Below are positions 44,504 through 54,031 of a DNA stretch of 55,405 nucleotides, in pieces. The stretch's first letter is position 1. Every line of letters begins with the position of its first letter. Source of the stretch: Candidatus Liptonbacteria bacterium (GTDB lineage: Bacteria > Patescibacteriota > Minisyncoccia > UBA6257 > JACOXY01). Where the stretch lies: assembly GCA_016182095.1 (NCBI GenBank), contig JACOXY010000013.1, forward strand, positions 1 through 55,405, written 5' to 3'. The notes under the pieces were generated by a model that was given only the letters and a program-made list of their open reading frames with translations, made no database searches and had not been told where the DNA came from. Position numbers and translations under genes: made by a program.

Positions 44504-46714
44504 ATGATGAAAGAATTGCCGCCACAATATAATCCCAAAGAAACAGAGGATAAGATATATGAGCTTTGGGAGAAGAGCGGGTATTTTAGTCCCGACAATC
44601 TTCCGTCTGACACTAAACCATATCCCCCAAGCCCTAAACCCTTCTGCATTATTATGCCCCCCCCAAATGCCAACGGCGCGCTCCATGTGGGACACGCGCT
44701 TTTTGTAACGCTCCAGGATATTATGATTCGCCACAAACGGATGCGGGGGTTTAAAACACTGTGGCTTCCCGGAGCAGATCACGCCGGGTTTGAAACGCAG
44801 GTTGTCTATAACAAAAAGCTTGAGCGTGAGGGACATTCGCTCTGGGGCATCCCCCACGACAAATTATACAAAGAAATCCTTGATTTTACACTCAAAAATA
44901 AATCTCGAATGGAGAGCCAGATTAGGAAGCTGGGCGCATCTTGCGATTGGTCACGCGAGAAATTTACGCTGGACGAAGATATAAAAGCAGTGGTCTATGA
45001 TACATTTGAGATGCTTTACAAAGACGGGCTTATTTATCGCGCCGAGCGCCCGGTCAATTGGTGCGTGAAACACCAAACTACGCTTTCAGATTTAGAAATT
45101 AAATACGAAGAGCGCGAAGATAAGTTATATTTTGTGAAATATGAGATACCGGAAATGCGCTCATATATTGAAGTCGCGACAACTAGACCAGAGACAATTC
45201 CTGCGGATATCGCAATTGCCGTAAATCCCAAATCAAAATGGAAAAAATTCATAGGAAAAACCGCGGTAAATCCCATGACGCAAATTGATTTGGCCATCGT
45301 GAGCGATACCAGAGTTGACTTAAGTTTCGGAACCGGCGCCCTAAAAATCACCCCGCATCACGACGCATTAGACTTTGAAATTTACGAGACACACAAAAAA
45401 GAAATCGTGAGTAAGCCGGTTTCGGTTATTAACCAATTTGGAAAACTTATGGGTGCGGGCACCTTGGGCGGCCTCAAAGTAAAAGAGGCGCGGGAAAAAG
45501 CCGCTCTAATATTAAGACCAAACTTCGCGAAGGAACCCGAGCCATATAAGCACCAGGTCTCTGTTTGCTATAAATGCGGGACAATTATTGAGCCGAGAGT
45601 TTTGGCGCAATGGTTCATCAAAATGACGGAAAAACCAAAATCCGGAGGAAAATCACTGCGCGACCTTGCTGTAGATGCGGTAAAACAGAAAAAAGTAAAA
45701 TTTGTCACCAAAAAATTTGAGAAAATATTCCTGCATTGGATGAAAAATCTGCGTGATTGGAACATCTCGCGCCAAATCGTCTGGGGAATTCCTATACCCG
45801 CATGGTTTCATGAACCAAAGTGTATTCCTCGCAAGGGCTATGAGAAAGATATCGTAAAATGCAGAGAATACATCATTTCTGGCACAAAACCAGTGTGTGA
45901 ATTTTGTGATGCCCAATTTGTGCAAGATACTGATGTTTTTGATACATGGTTTTCTTCAGGACAATGGCCATATGCTACGCTTATGACAACGAGCAATAAA
46001 AAAGATTTTGGAGCATTTTACCCGACAGATATCATGGAAACTGGCTGGGATATTTTGTTTTTCTGGGTAGCTCGAATGATTATGCTGGGACTCTACCGCA
46101 CCGGGAAAGTCCCGTTCAAAACCATATATTTGCACGGGCTTGTACGCGACAAAGACCGGCAGAAGATGTCAAAGTCAAAGGGCAACGTCATTGACCCGCT
46201 TGGGGTTTCTGAACTTTACGGCACAGATGCTCTGCGAATGGCGCTCGTAGCAGGAAATGCCGCGGGGAATGACCCGGTAATATCAGAGGAAAAAATTAAA
46301 GGATACCGCAATTTCGCGAATAAAATATGGAACGTGTCCAGATTTGTATTAATGAAAACCGGAGATGAAATTTCTAAGGGAAAAATATCCTTAACAGCAA
46401 AAGATAAAAAAGGTCTAAAAGAACTTGCAAATATTAAAAAATCAGTCACTAAAGATATAGAAGCGTATAAATTTCACCTTGCCGCCGAAAAACTATACCA
46501 CTACTTCTGGCACACCTTTGCCGATAAAATTATTGAAGAATCAAAGTCGCGCCTTGAAAAAGGCGGAAAAGAAGCTGAAAGTGCCACGTATATGCTCCGA
46601 ACTATTTTAGAGGGTTCGCTTAAAATGCTGCACCCATTCATGCCGTTCGTAACCGAAGAGATCTGGCAAAAACTTTACGGCGGCAAAAAAATGCTGATGG
46701 TGGAAAAGTGGTAA
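44504..46714 (+). CDS. valS: valyl-tRNA synthetase
   Basis: PQYNPKETEDKIYELWEKSGYF; PPPNANGALHVGHAL (HIGH); QKMSKSKGNVIDP (KMSKS); no C-terminal coiled coil. Confidence 0.93.
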   Translation: MMKELPPQYNPKETEDKIYELWEKSGYFSPDNLPSDTKPYPPSPKPFCIIMPPPNANGALHVGHALFVTLQDIMIRHKRMRGFKTLWLPGADHAGFETQVVYNKKLEREGHSLWGIPHDKLYKEILDFTLKNKSRMESQIRKLGASCDWSREKFTLDEDIKAVVYDTFEMLYKDGLIYRAERPVNWCVKHQTTLSDLEIKYEEREDKLYFVKYEIPEMRSYIEVATTRPETIPADIAIAVNPKSKWKKFIGKTAVNPMTQIDLAIVSDTRVDLSFGTGALKITPHHDALDFEIYETHKKEIVSKPVSVINQFGKLMGAGTLGGLKVKEAREKAALILRPNFAKEPEPYKHQVSVCYKCGTIIEPRVLAQWFIKMTEKPKSGGKSLRDLAVDAVKQKKVKFVTKKFEKIFLHWMKNLRDWNISRQIVWGIPIPAWFHEPKCIPRKGYEKDIVKCREYIISGTKPVCEFCDAQFVQDTDVFDTWFSSGQWPYATLMTTSNKKDFGAFYPTDIMETGWDILFFWVARMIMLGLYRTGKVPFKTIYLHGLVRDKDRQKMSKSKGNVIDPLGVSELYGTDALRMALVAGNAAGNDPVISEEKIKGYRNFANKIWNVSRFVLMKTGDEISKGKISLTAKDKKGLKELANIKKSVTKDIEAYKFHLAAEKLYHYFWHTFADKIIEESKSRLEKGGKEAESATYMLRTILEGSLKMLHPFMPFVTEEIWQKLYGGKKMLMVEKW

Positions 46715-46767
46715 ACAACATAAAATCTAAAATAGTATTTAGATTTTAGAGTGCTATAATGTAGTCA

Positions 46768-47499
46768 ATGACGCTAATATTATTGCTACTGGGTATTCTC
46801 CCTGGCTTTGTCTGGCTCCTCTTCTATCTTGAGGAAGACACAGACCACGAGCCAATGCGCGAAGTTTTTTTCGCCTTTCTTATCGGTTCGGCAATTACGA
46901 TCATTGTCCTTTTTACCGAACAGCTCTACGCCGCGCTTGGCAACATTATTGGGATAGCGCCTTATTCCTTTATATCTTTTCTGGGGCTCTCTTCAATAGA
47001 AGAATTTTTTAAATTCGCCGCCGCCTATCTGGTGGTAAGCAAGAGCAGGTATTTTGATATACCGGTTGACGCAATGATTTATATGGTTGTGGTGGCTCTG
47101 GGCTTTGCGACACTTGAAAACATTTTCGCGGTAAGCGGAGAGTTCAAAAACGCAGCCGCCCTAAGTTCCGCGGCCGAAACTGCCTCGCTCCGTTTTGTTG
47201 GCGCGACCCTGCTTCACACTCTTGCCTCCGCGACTGTGGGATATTACTGGGCCAAGGCGATGACCCACGGCTCTTGGGTTAAAAATTTAGTCACAGGGCT
47301 ATCTCTCGCGACCGGACTCCACACTGTCTTTAATTATCTCGTATCCGTTGAGGGCGTATCCATAATTTATCCCGTGATACTGCTCACCGTAGCAGGATTC
47401 TTTGTCCTAAACGACTTTGATAAACTAAAGCATCCTGAGAAACTGGGGGTTGCGCCATTCTTCAAAAAAAGAGTTGGCGCTCAAGCTGATATGGTATAA
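46768..47499 (+). CDS. PrsW-family intramembrane metalloprotease
   Basis: SSIEEFFKFAAAYL (EExxK), GFATLENIFA, ATLLHTLASATVGYYWA, GLHTVFNY. Confidence 0.88.
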   Translation: MTLILLLLGILPGFVWLLFYLEEDTDHEPMREVFFAFLIGSAITIIVLFTEQLYAALGNIIGIAPYSFISFLGLSSIEEFFKFAAAYLVVSKSRYFDIPVDAMIYMVVVALGFATLENIFAVSGEFKNAAALSSAAETASLRFVGATLLHTLASATVGYYWAKAMTHGSWVKNLVTGLSLATGLHTVFNYLVSVEGVSIIYPVILLTVAGFFVLNDFDKLKHPEKLGVAPFFKKRVGAQADMV

Positions 47500-47631
47500 T
47501 CCCTCACTCTTCACGCATCAAAATGAAGATTGTGGATATTCTCTTATTGATATGGCAAGGTTGTGTTATAATGAAAATAATTAATAATCGCTTTTTGTCG
47601 CAAAGCGACTAATGAGTGAAGAGTGAGGGAT
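47499..47631. repeat. inverted repeat bounding the prsW-hsp20 intergenic promoter segment
   Basis: ATCCCTCACTCTTCA (47499-47513) / TGAAGAGTGAGGGAT (47617-47631); TGTTATAAT inside. Confidence 0.88.
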
Positions 47632-48100
47632 GGACGATGATACAAAAAATTATTTAAACGAGCTGTCACAAGAAACCGGCGAAGAGAATATAGAATTAGC
47701 GAGGTCTGGCGGCGCTGTCACAAACTCCAAGAAATCAGCCGAAAAAAATCTTGCCCTCTCGAGTGAAATGGAGGGGCAATTAACAATTGATGTCTATCAG
47801 ACAAGTTCGCATATTATAGTTGAATCAACTATCGCCGGAGTTAATCCGGACGATTTGGATATTGAAATTACCCCGGAATCTGTAACTATAAGGGGGCAAA
47901 GGGAAAAAGAGGAGCGCGTTAAGGAAGACGATTACATTTATCAAGAGTGTTACTGGGGAAGATTTTCACGATCGGTTATTCTGCCGCAGGAAGTTGACCC
48001 GGATAAATCAGAGGCAACGCTCAAAAATGGCGTCTTAAAAATAAAGCTTCCAAAAATCAATCGCGAAAAAAGCAAAAAACTGAAAGTGAATTTCGTGTAA
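47630..48100 (+). CDS. Hsp20/alpha-crystallin small heat-shock protein
   Basis: QLTIDVYQTSSHIIVESTIAGVNPDDLDIEITPESVTIRGQREKEE...KNGVLKIKLPK. Confidence 0.92.
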   Translation: MDDDTKNYLNELSQETGEENIELARSGGAVTNSKKSAEKNLALSSEMEGQLTIDVYQTSSHIIVESTIAGVNPDDLDIEITPESVTIRGQREKEERVKEDDYIYQECYWGRFSRSVILPQEVDPDKSEATLKNGVLKIKLPKINREKSKKLKVNFV

Positions 48101-48144
48101 AGACGGAACAGATGGCATTTTTGTTAGTTTGCAAAAGACTAAAA

Positions 48145-48171
48145 GCCGCTCTATAATAAGAGTGGTTTTTT
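48145..48171 (+). terminator. terminator of hsp20
   Basis: GCCGCTCTataataAGAGTGGTTTTTT. Confidence 0.75.
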
Positions 48172-48191
48172 GATATTGTGAGAGCGTTCCA

Positions 48192-49304
48192 TTGGAAAAG
48201 CTCCTTAAAAAACTGAAAGAAGATGGCCATACCATAGTACTTTCTGGCAGTATTGGCGCCATACCTGCAATAGCGAGTTCCATTATTATCTGGAAGCTTT
48301 TAGAACCATATAAAAACTACTTTGATGCTATACGCGCCGCAAGCGGATCAAGCATTCCCCTCGCTTTTGCCGCAACAGGAATGCCGCCCGATGAAATTCG
48401 AAGCAAAATGTCGCTTATTACATTAAAGGATGTCGTTGAAGATATCGGGCTGTTCGCTGAACACAATGAGGGCAAGGGGCTGCGGGGCAAACTAAAAGAT
48501 CTTATCGCATACTATACTGATGCTTTTAACGCCGCCGGAATCCTAATGCGACATTTGACAGACGGAGTAGGCATTATCAAGGGTGACAATATGGCTAAAC
48601 TTATCGCTTCAAACCTACCAGTAAATAATTTTGGAAATACTTACCCAAAACTTGAAGTGGTGGCGACCGATTTTAATACTTTGAGGCCTTATATATTTTC
48701 AGCAAGTACTACCCCAGAGGTACTTATTTCTGAAGCAGCGACTGCTTCATGCGCCATGCGCGGCATATTCATGCCCAGAAGCATACAGGGCGCAGAATAT
48801 ATTGACGCGGCGCAATGTGAACCGCTTCCTCTATTGTCGGTGCTAAATTCACACCTCGCAAAGGGATTGGATCCCAAAAAACTTTTCATTCTCGGGTTCT
48901 TTGTCCACACATTTTCCCGCAAAGCACCGGAAAAAAGGCACTACCTGGCGCTTGACCGCCATTACGGAAGAGCGGCCCACAAAGACCTCTTCCAGCTTCA
49001 TAAGCAAATTCTTCATCATCACGGCGTAAAATTTATTATTTTGGAACTGGATACAGAAAAAGTGGTTCTTCCACCGCCAGAAGAGTTCCCCGATCTTTCT
49101 GATTTGGGCATTAATTGGCGCGGTATTAGAAAATTATTTGCCAGATTTGCGAATAAATCACAGGTCGAAAGGCTTCTCAGAGGAGTTTCTATATTTCTCT
49201 ATGAAGAAATAAACTTAAGGCACCTTCCATGTTTTATTGAAGCCCTGGAACCGGAAATTAATCGCAAACTCTTGGAAAAGGTTCAGCAATTTAAGTTCAC
49301 ATAA
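48192..49304 (+). CDS. patatin-like phospholipase-fold protein with atypical motifs (TTG start)
   Basis: HTIVLSGSIGAIPAIASSIIIWKLLEPYKNYFDAIRAASGSSIPLAFAATGMPPDEI aligns with patatin N-terminal motifs. Confidence 0.65.
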   Translation: MEKLLKKLKEDGHTIVLSGSIGAIPAIASSIIIWKLLEPYKNYFDAIRAASGSSIPLAFAATGMPPDEIRSKMSLITLKDVVEDIGLFAEHNEGKGLRGKLKDLIAYYTDAFNAAGILMRHLTDGVGIIKGDNMAKLIASNLPVNNFGNTYPKLEVVATDFNTLRPYIFSASTTPEVLISEAATASCAMRGIFMPRSIQGAEYIDAAQCEPLPLLSVLNSHLAKGLDPKKLFILGFFVHTFSRKAPEKRHYLALDRHYGRAAHKDLFQLHKQILHHHGVKFIILELDTEKVVLPPPEEFPDLSDLGINWRGIRKLFARFANKSQVERLLRGVSIFLYEEINLRHLPCFIEALEPEINRKLLEKVQQFKFT

Positions 49305-49307
49305 AAA

Positions 49308-49340
49308 TCCCCTAGCTTACTGCTGGGGGAATTCTATTTT
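49308..49340 (+). terminator. terminator of 48192..49304
   Basis: TCCCCTAGCttactGCTGGGGGAattctatttttt. Confidence 0.7.
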
Positions 49341-49504
49341 TTAGTATTTTTATCTTGATTTTCAGATTTTAATAATTCCTTAAAATGCCCGCGAATTTGC
49401 CTCGGCAAAAAAGAAACCATCCGGAAGAATGGGTCGTGCGAGTACGAAGACATGAAACACAAAGCCACCTGCCGTGAGGCAGGTGGTCGATTATTATTAC
49501 TGGT

Positions 49505-50404
49505 CTAATTAAGAAAAAAAATCTCGAGCATTTCTTCCGCAAAAAGCTCTTCGCCAGGCATAAGCGGCCGATTTTCGTCACCACGATCCCAGCTTGCCTG
49601 AAGCGTATGGTCACCAGGATGGTTTAGCGCCATAAAAGATCGATAATTGCTTCCATTTAAAACCGTGCGGCGAAAACCGATACCCAGTGATAGCCGGCGC
49701 AATTCAAAGAAAGAAATCGGCGCGCCTTTTATCGCTAAGCCCTGTTTCACATCAGCGCCAGGAGTAATACACTCGCTGGGAATACCTTCAAAAATAAAAC
49801 CGAAATCGTTAATGTGCTCTTGTTCACAACCAAAAACTGTCATGTTATATCCGCGGCTTGAAAAACGAAATTCATCCGTAGGGTCCTTGCTGAAATCAGT
49901 CGGAAAGGAAAGTGAAATAAGTGGTGTGCGGATATTGTAGATATGGGTGCTGGAACGCAGGTGAAAGCCGTCTATATTGGTAAGGGTCCAATCATATTCG
50001 GGGCCTAAGCACGACGAACTGCGATCAATCGTTTCCAAGGTGCCACGCCACCGCTCGCTCGTTCCTGCGCGAAGCGCATGGAACGGTCCGAAGTTCCTTG
50101 TCGTAATGTTATTGTTATCATCCGTAATGTCGCAGGAACCTATGTCATACCCCCCGCCCTTATATTTTTTGTGCTGTCCATTCAGGGTAACGAAAGGAGT
50201 CTCTCCGGTGAGATTCACTCCATTGAATAAAATGTTGCCGATAGTGCCGTTACCAACTTGCCATTCGACCTCTTCATTGGTATGCCGTCCCCCGCCATCT
50301 CCGCCGCTTCCGCCACCACCTCCGCAAGCAGAAAAGGTGACAACAATACTAAACACAAAAACAACGCGCCAAAATTTCATCTGATATCTTCTTGTTGTTG
50401 TCAC
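49505..50404 (-). CDS. putative lipoprotein, Gly-rich linker
   Basis: VFVFSIVVTFSACGGGGGSGGDGGG lipobox and linker. Confidence 0.65.
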   Translation of the reverse strand: MTTTRRYQMKFWRVVFVFSIVVTFSACGGGGGSGGDGGGRHTNEEVEWQVGNGTIGNILFNGVNLTGETPFVTLNGQHKKYKGGGYDIGSCDITDDNNNITTRNFGPFHALRAGTSERWRGTLETIDRSSSCLGPEYDWTLTNIDGFHLRSSTHIYNIRTPLISLSFPTDFSKDPTDEFRFSSRGYNMTVFGCEQEHINDFGFIFEGIPSECITPGADVKQGLAIKGAPISFFELRRLSLGIGFRRTVLNGSNYRSFMALNHPGDHTLQASWDRGDENRPLMPGEELFAEEMLEIFFLN

Positions 50405-51081
50405 GGCACAACCTCAAGCCGTTCATGAGCGGTAAGAATGGCGCCACGTGGCAAATTCGTCCAGCGCGGCTCCACCGTTTCAGCGAGGTTCAACGGTGTC
50501 GGATTGGCAATGAACGACACTTTGTCGTAGCCAACGAAGTTGCGGCGGAACGTAACACCCTGGTGCGTAACAGACGCCCAATCAGCTGCTGGAAACAGCC
50601 ACTCGCGCAAATTAGGGCCGTACCTTCCCGTCTTCCCTGGCATAGCCCACACGTCATTGGGATCAAGGTTCAACTGCCATGGAACCGAAAGAAACTTATA
50701 TGGCGCCGGAAGTGGACCAACTTCCACGTCTAGATCAAGCATGTTGGGCGCTCCTGGAACCGGAGTAAATACAAGCTTGTAGGGCGCTCCGGGGCACCAC
50801 CCCGAAGGCGAGCCGAGAACATTGCCCGGGTACCCGAACGAGGTAACGTTTGTGTCCGGATCGTCAGTCGTATTGCAAGCGCCAATAATGTATAGAATTG
50901 CAGAGACGGTCCCATAGTCTGGCACATCAACGGCATAGAGCGCGGAATCGTCGTATTGAAAACGACTCCCACCATCTCCATCGCCCCCACCACCATCTCC
51001 GCCGCTTCCGCCGTGACCGGCACAACCAATAAGAGAGGATAGAATCACGAAAACAAGCGACAAAACAAGATTTTTGGCCAC
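50401..51081 (-). CDS. putative lipoprotein, Gly-rich linker (overlaps 49505..50404 start)
   Basis: MAKNLVLSLVFVILSSLIGCAGHGGSGGDGGGGDGDGG; TATAAT upstream. Confidence 0.65.
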   Translation of the reverse strand: MAKNLVLSLVFVILSSLIGCAGHGGSGGDGGGGDGDGGSRFQYDDSALYAVDVPDYGTVSAILYIIGACNTTDDPDTNVTSFGYPGNVLGSPSGWCPGAPYKLVFTPVPGAPNMLDLDVEVGPLPAPYKFLSVPWQLNLDPNDVWAMPGKTGRYGPNLREWLFPAADWASVTHQGVTFRRNFVGYDKVSFIANPTPLNLAETVEPRWTNLPRGAILTAHERLEVVP

Positions 51082-51140
51082 TTTTCACCTCCTTAAAAAA
51101 CTTTCGTAATTATATCAGAAAACAGGAAAAAAGCAAATTT

Positions 51141-51338
51141 CTATTCGCCGCTAAAAAATACGTAAAGAACCGCCAAAACTAAAATAATAACCATTACAAC
51201 CCATTTCAACTTGCTGGATTTAGCGGCCTCTAATTGATTGGACTCACCCTCCACTCTTTGCACTGTCCCCTGCATCCTCTGCGCCTGGCTAAGCGTAGTG
51301 TCCACCTTATTAAATAAATCAAATAATTTATCTAACAT
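51141..51338 (-). CDS. small C-tail-anchored protein
   Basis: 65 aa, coiled-coil-like N-part, C-terminal TM. Confidence 0.5.
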   Translation of the reverse strand: MLDKLFDLFNKVDTTLSQAQRMQGTVQRVEGESNQLEAAKSSKLKWVVMVIILVLAVLYVFFSGE

Positions 51339-51358
51339 AATTAAAAAATTATTTTACC

Positions 51359-51677
51359 TAGGAGTGCGAGATACGAACAAAATCAATTGAGCGGAGCGAA
51401 TTTGGCAAATATTCAAGGCGCGACCTGCCTGCGCAGGCAGGGGAGGAGGTTAGTGCTCGGAGAGCACAGCTCCGACAAGCAACGCTGAATATTTATCAAA
51501 TTCGCCCGCCCCCTTGGGAAAGTTAAAAAATGGCTGATTTCTTCGTTATGCTTCATCCTGAGCTTGCCGAAGGACTCCTCCTCAATGTATTCTCCGAATA
51601 CAATTTCGTCATCGTGCCTTGAAATCATCTCATTTTTTAGCTTTTCAATTTGATTTTGTTCGTATCTCGCACTCCTA
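51359..51677. mobile_element. TIR-bounded structured repeat element, copy 2 (319 bp)
   Basis: 28-bp TIR TAGGAGTGCGAGATACGAACAAAATCAA / TTGATTTTGTTCGTATCTCGCACTCCTA; same nested stems as copy 1. Confidence 0.88.
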
Positions 51678-51766
51678 TACGACTTTTATGTTTTAAGTAT
51701 AGCGCGTAAAAAGCTAAAGTATTTGTGGATAAATTTTCTATCTTAAAATTCCAGAAAGTCAGATTT

Positions 51767-51850
51767 TGGTGCTCGGGGCCGGACTCGAACCGGCATGCCT
51801 TTCGGCGCATCATCTTAAGTGATGTGCGTATTCCATTTCGCCACCCGAGC
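51767..51850 (-). tRNA. tRNA-Leu (TAA), CCA encoded
   Basis: GCTCGGGTGGCGAAATGGAATACGCACATCACTTAAGATGATGCGCC...CCCGAGCACCA, long variable arm. Confidence 0.95.
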
Positions 51851-51911
51851 TAAAACAATCTAAAAGATTGTTCGTCCGATCAGCGAAGCTGATTTAGGGC
51901 AATCAATCCAG

Positions 51912-51984
51912 AGGTGCCGGTGGGGATCGAACCCACGTATAACAGTTTTGCAGACTGTTCCCTTAACCACTTGGGTACGGCACC
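51912..51984 (-). tRNA. tRNA-Cys (GCA)
   Basis: GGTGCCGTACCCAAGTGGTTAAGGGAACAGTCTGCAAAACTGTTATACGTGGGTTCGATCCCCACCGGCACCT. Confidence 0.94.
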
Positions 51985-51996
51985 ATTACCACTATA

Positions 51997-52323
51997 TTAC
52001 TCACCCCCCAACAATTTTTCAATCTGCGCGGCGTTTTCCGGGCCCTTGTCATGTTTAAATATAATTCGCGGCATTGGTTTGATATTTATTTTTTTAAGCA
52101 AAAGGTGCTGAAAATACCCGGCTCTTTTTCCCAGATTCTCCAACGCGCTCTTCGATTTCTGCGATGGATGAACAGTTATGCCTATTAATGCCCTATCCAT
52201 TTTTTTGTCTATCTCGACGGAAGTCACGGTGACCAAAACTCCGGGGAATTCTGTTTCCTTAAGAATAATTTTTGCGAGTTCGGCGTGTATCACGCTTGTA
52301 ACGCGGTCCTTGCGCTGAAACAT
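51997..52323 (-). CDS. rbfA: ribosome-binding factor A
   Basis: RVTSVIHAELAKIILKETEFPGVLVTVTSVEIDKKMDRALIGITV; adjacent to infB. Confidence 0.9.
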   Translation of the reverse strand: MFQRKDRVTSVIHAELAKIILKETEFPGVLVTVTSVEIDKKMDRALIGITVHPSQKSKSALENLGKRAGYFQHLLLKKINIKPMPRIIFKHDKGPENAAQIEKLLGGE

Positions 52324-52335
52324 GTTTTGATTTGC

Positions 52336-53868
52336 TTAGGTGAGCTTTGTGGGCGCAGGTATTACAATTTTATCACCCACAATAATTTTAGTATTTGATT
52401 CAAATATCATCCCACACTCGTTTCCCGCATCTACCAATGCCGCATCCTGCTTTTGTTTTTTCAAACTCAAAATGCGTCCCTTACCCGCCATTACAGCCTC
52501 TCGCTCTTTTGTGGAAGCGGTCTCCCCCGTTTTTAGTTCCACGCTTGATGCCGGCACGCGCCACACATCACAATATGCTTTGTTCTTCATCACACCATCC
52601 AAAACTTTTCCTCCAATCAATTGCTTGTGGGTTTTTTGGTTGAAAATAGCGAGCACCTCCAAAACACCAAGAGGTTCCGGAGATTTCAGTTCATTAACGG
52701 CATCCTCCACCTTCTTCACAAGGTCATAAATAATGTTTGAGATGACGATCTTAATATCATTATTTTTTGCCAAGGTTTCCGCCGCTTTTTCTGCCTTTAC
52801 GTTGAATCCAAAAATAGCGGCTTTGGAGGCAATAGCCGATTTCACATCGCCATCCGCAATGCCACCCACTGCTTCATGAAGAACTTCAAGATTTACCTCC
52901 TCAAACTTAAGAGCTTTAACGATTTGTGAAACCGCCTCAAGCGAACCCGAAACATCCGCCTTCAATATAATGCGCAAAATAAGAGATTTTTCTTTATCGG
53001 TTTTTTCTGCCACCCTTTGTTTTTCTTGCTTTTCAACGCTCCGCTCCGGAGCATCACCCTCAGAAAACTCTTCGCCCACTTGCGGCAAATCTTCAAACCC
53101 CAAAATCATGGCGGGGGAGGATGGTGTAAATTCTTTCTCGTTTTTTCCCAAAAAATTCTGCAGTCCCCTAACCCTTCCCTTTGCGGTTGCGGTATAAATA
53201 TTCGTCCCTTGTTTTAAAACACCATTTTTCACGATTACCATTACTTCGTTGCCTCTGCTCTTTTCAAGACGGGCTTCAATTACAAACCCAGAAGCGGGGG
53301 CCGTCGGGTTATATGTTAAATCTTCAAATTCAGCAGCTAAGAGTATTAAATCTAAAAGCTCTGGTACACCCTCCCCTGTTTTTGCGGAAATCGGCTGAAA
53401 AGAAATACTGCCACCATAACCTTCAAGCTGAACTTCATTTTGCGCCAATTCTTGCTTAACCCTTTCAGGATCGGCATTATTTTTATCAATTTTATTTATG
53501 GCTACTACAAATGGCGTTTCGCTCTGCTTTAATATCTGAATAGATTCCTTAGTCTGTGGCTTCACTCCGTCATCAGCCGCCACAACCAAAATAGCGAGGT
53601 CCGCGACGTGCGCGCCTCGCGAACGCATTTTGGAAAACGCTTCATGCCCAGGCGTATCAATGAACGTGATCCGCTTCTCGTTATGCGTTATCTCGTAGGC
53701 GCCCGTCGCCTGTGTGATGCCACCCGCCTCCTTCCCCGCCACATTCGTCTTCCTTATATAGTCGAGTAGTGAGGTCTTTCCGTGATCAACGTGACCCATT
53801 ACAACAACAATTGGAGAGCGGACTAATTTTTGATTTTCGATTCCCTTGCTTGTCATTTTAGAACCCAT
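52336..53868 (-). CDS. infB: translation initiation factor IF-2
   Basis: [78 protein letters not shown]. Confidence 0.97.
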   Translation of the reverse strand: MGSKMTSKGIENQKLVRSPIVVVMGHVDHGKTSLLDYIRKTNVAGKEAGGITQATGAYEITHNEKRITFIDTPGHEAFSKMRSRGAHVADLAILVVAADDGVKPQTKESIQILKQSETPFVVAINKIDKNNADPERVKQELAQNEVQLEGYGGSISFQPISAKTGEGVPELLDLILLAAEFEDLTYNPTAPASGFVIEARLEKSRGNEVMVIVKNGVLKQGTNIYTATAKGRVRGLQNFLGKNEKEFTPSSPAMILGFEDLPQVGEEFSEGDAPERSVEKQEKQRVAEKTDKEKSLILRIILKADVSGSLEAVSQIVKALKFEEVNLEVLHEAVGGIADGDVKSAIASKAAIFGFNVKAEKAAETLAKNNDIKIVISNIIYDLVKKVEDAVNELKSPEPLGVLEVLAIFNQKTHKQLIGGKVLDGVMKNKAYCDVWRVPASSVELKTGETASTKEREAVMAGKGRILSLKKQKQDAALVDAGNECGMIFESNTKIIVGDKIVIPAPTKLT

Positions 53869-53944
53869 CTTAAGATAGGTGCTATCAACTTAACAGAAAA
53901 CCTTGATAAAAACAAGGATTTTATGTATTCTATAGGAGATTCAC

Positions 53945-54031
53945 GGAGGCGTGGCCGAGTGGCTTAAGGCAGCATCCTGCTAAGATGTTAGGGGAGAAAT
54001 CCCCTCGAAGGTTCGAATCCTTCCGCCTCCG
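53945..54031 (+). tRNA. tRNA-Ser (GCT)
   Basis: GGAGGCGTGGCCGAGTGGCTTAAGGCAGCATCCTGCTAAGATGTTAGGGGAGAAATCCCCTCGAAGGTTCGAATCCTTCCGCCTCCG. Confidence 0.95.
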
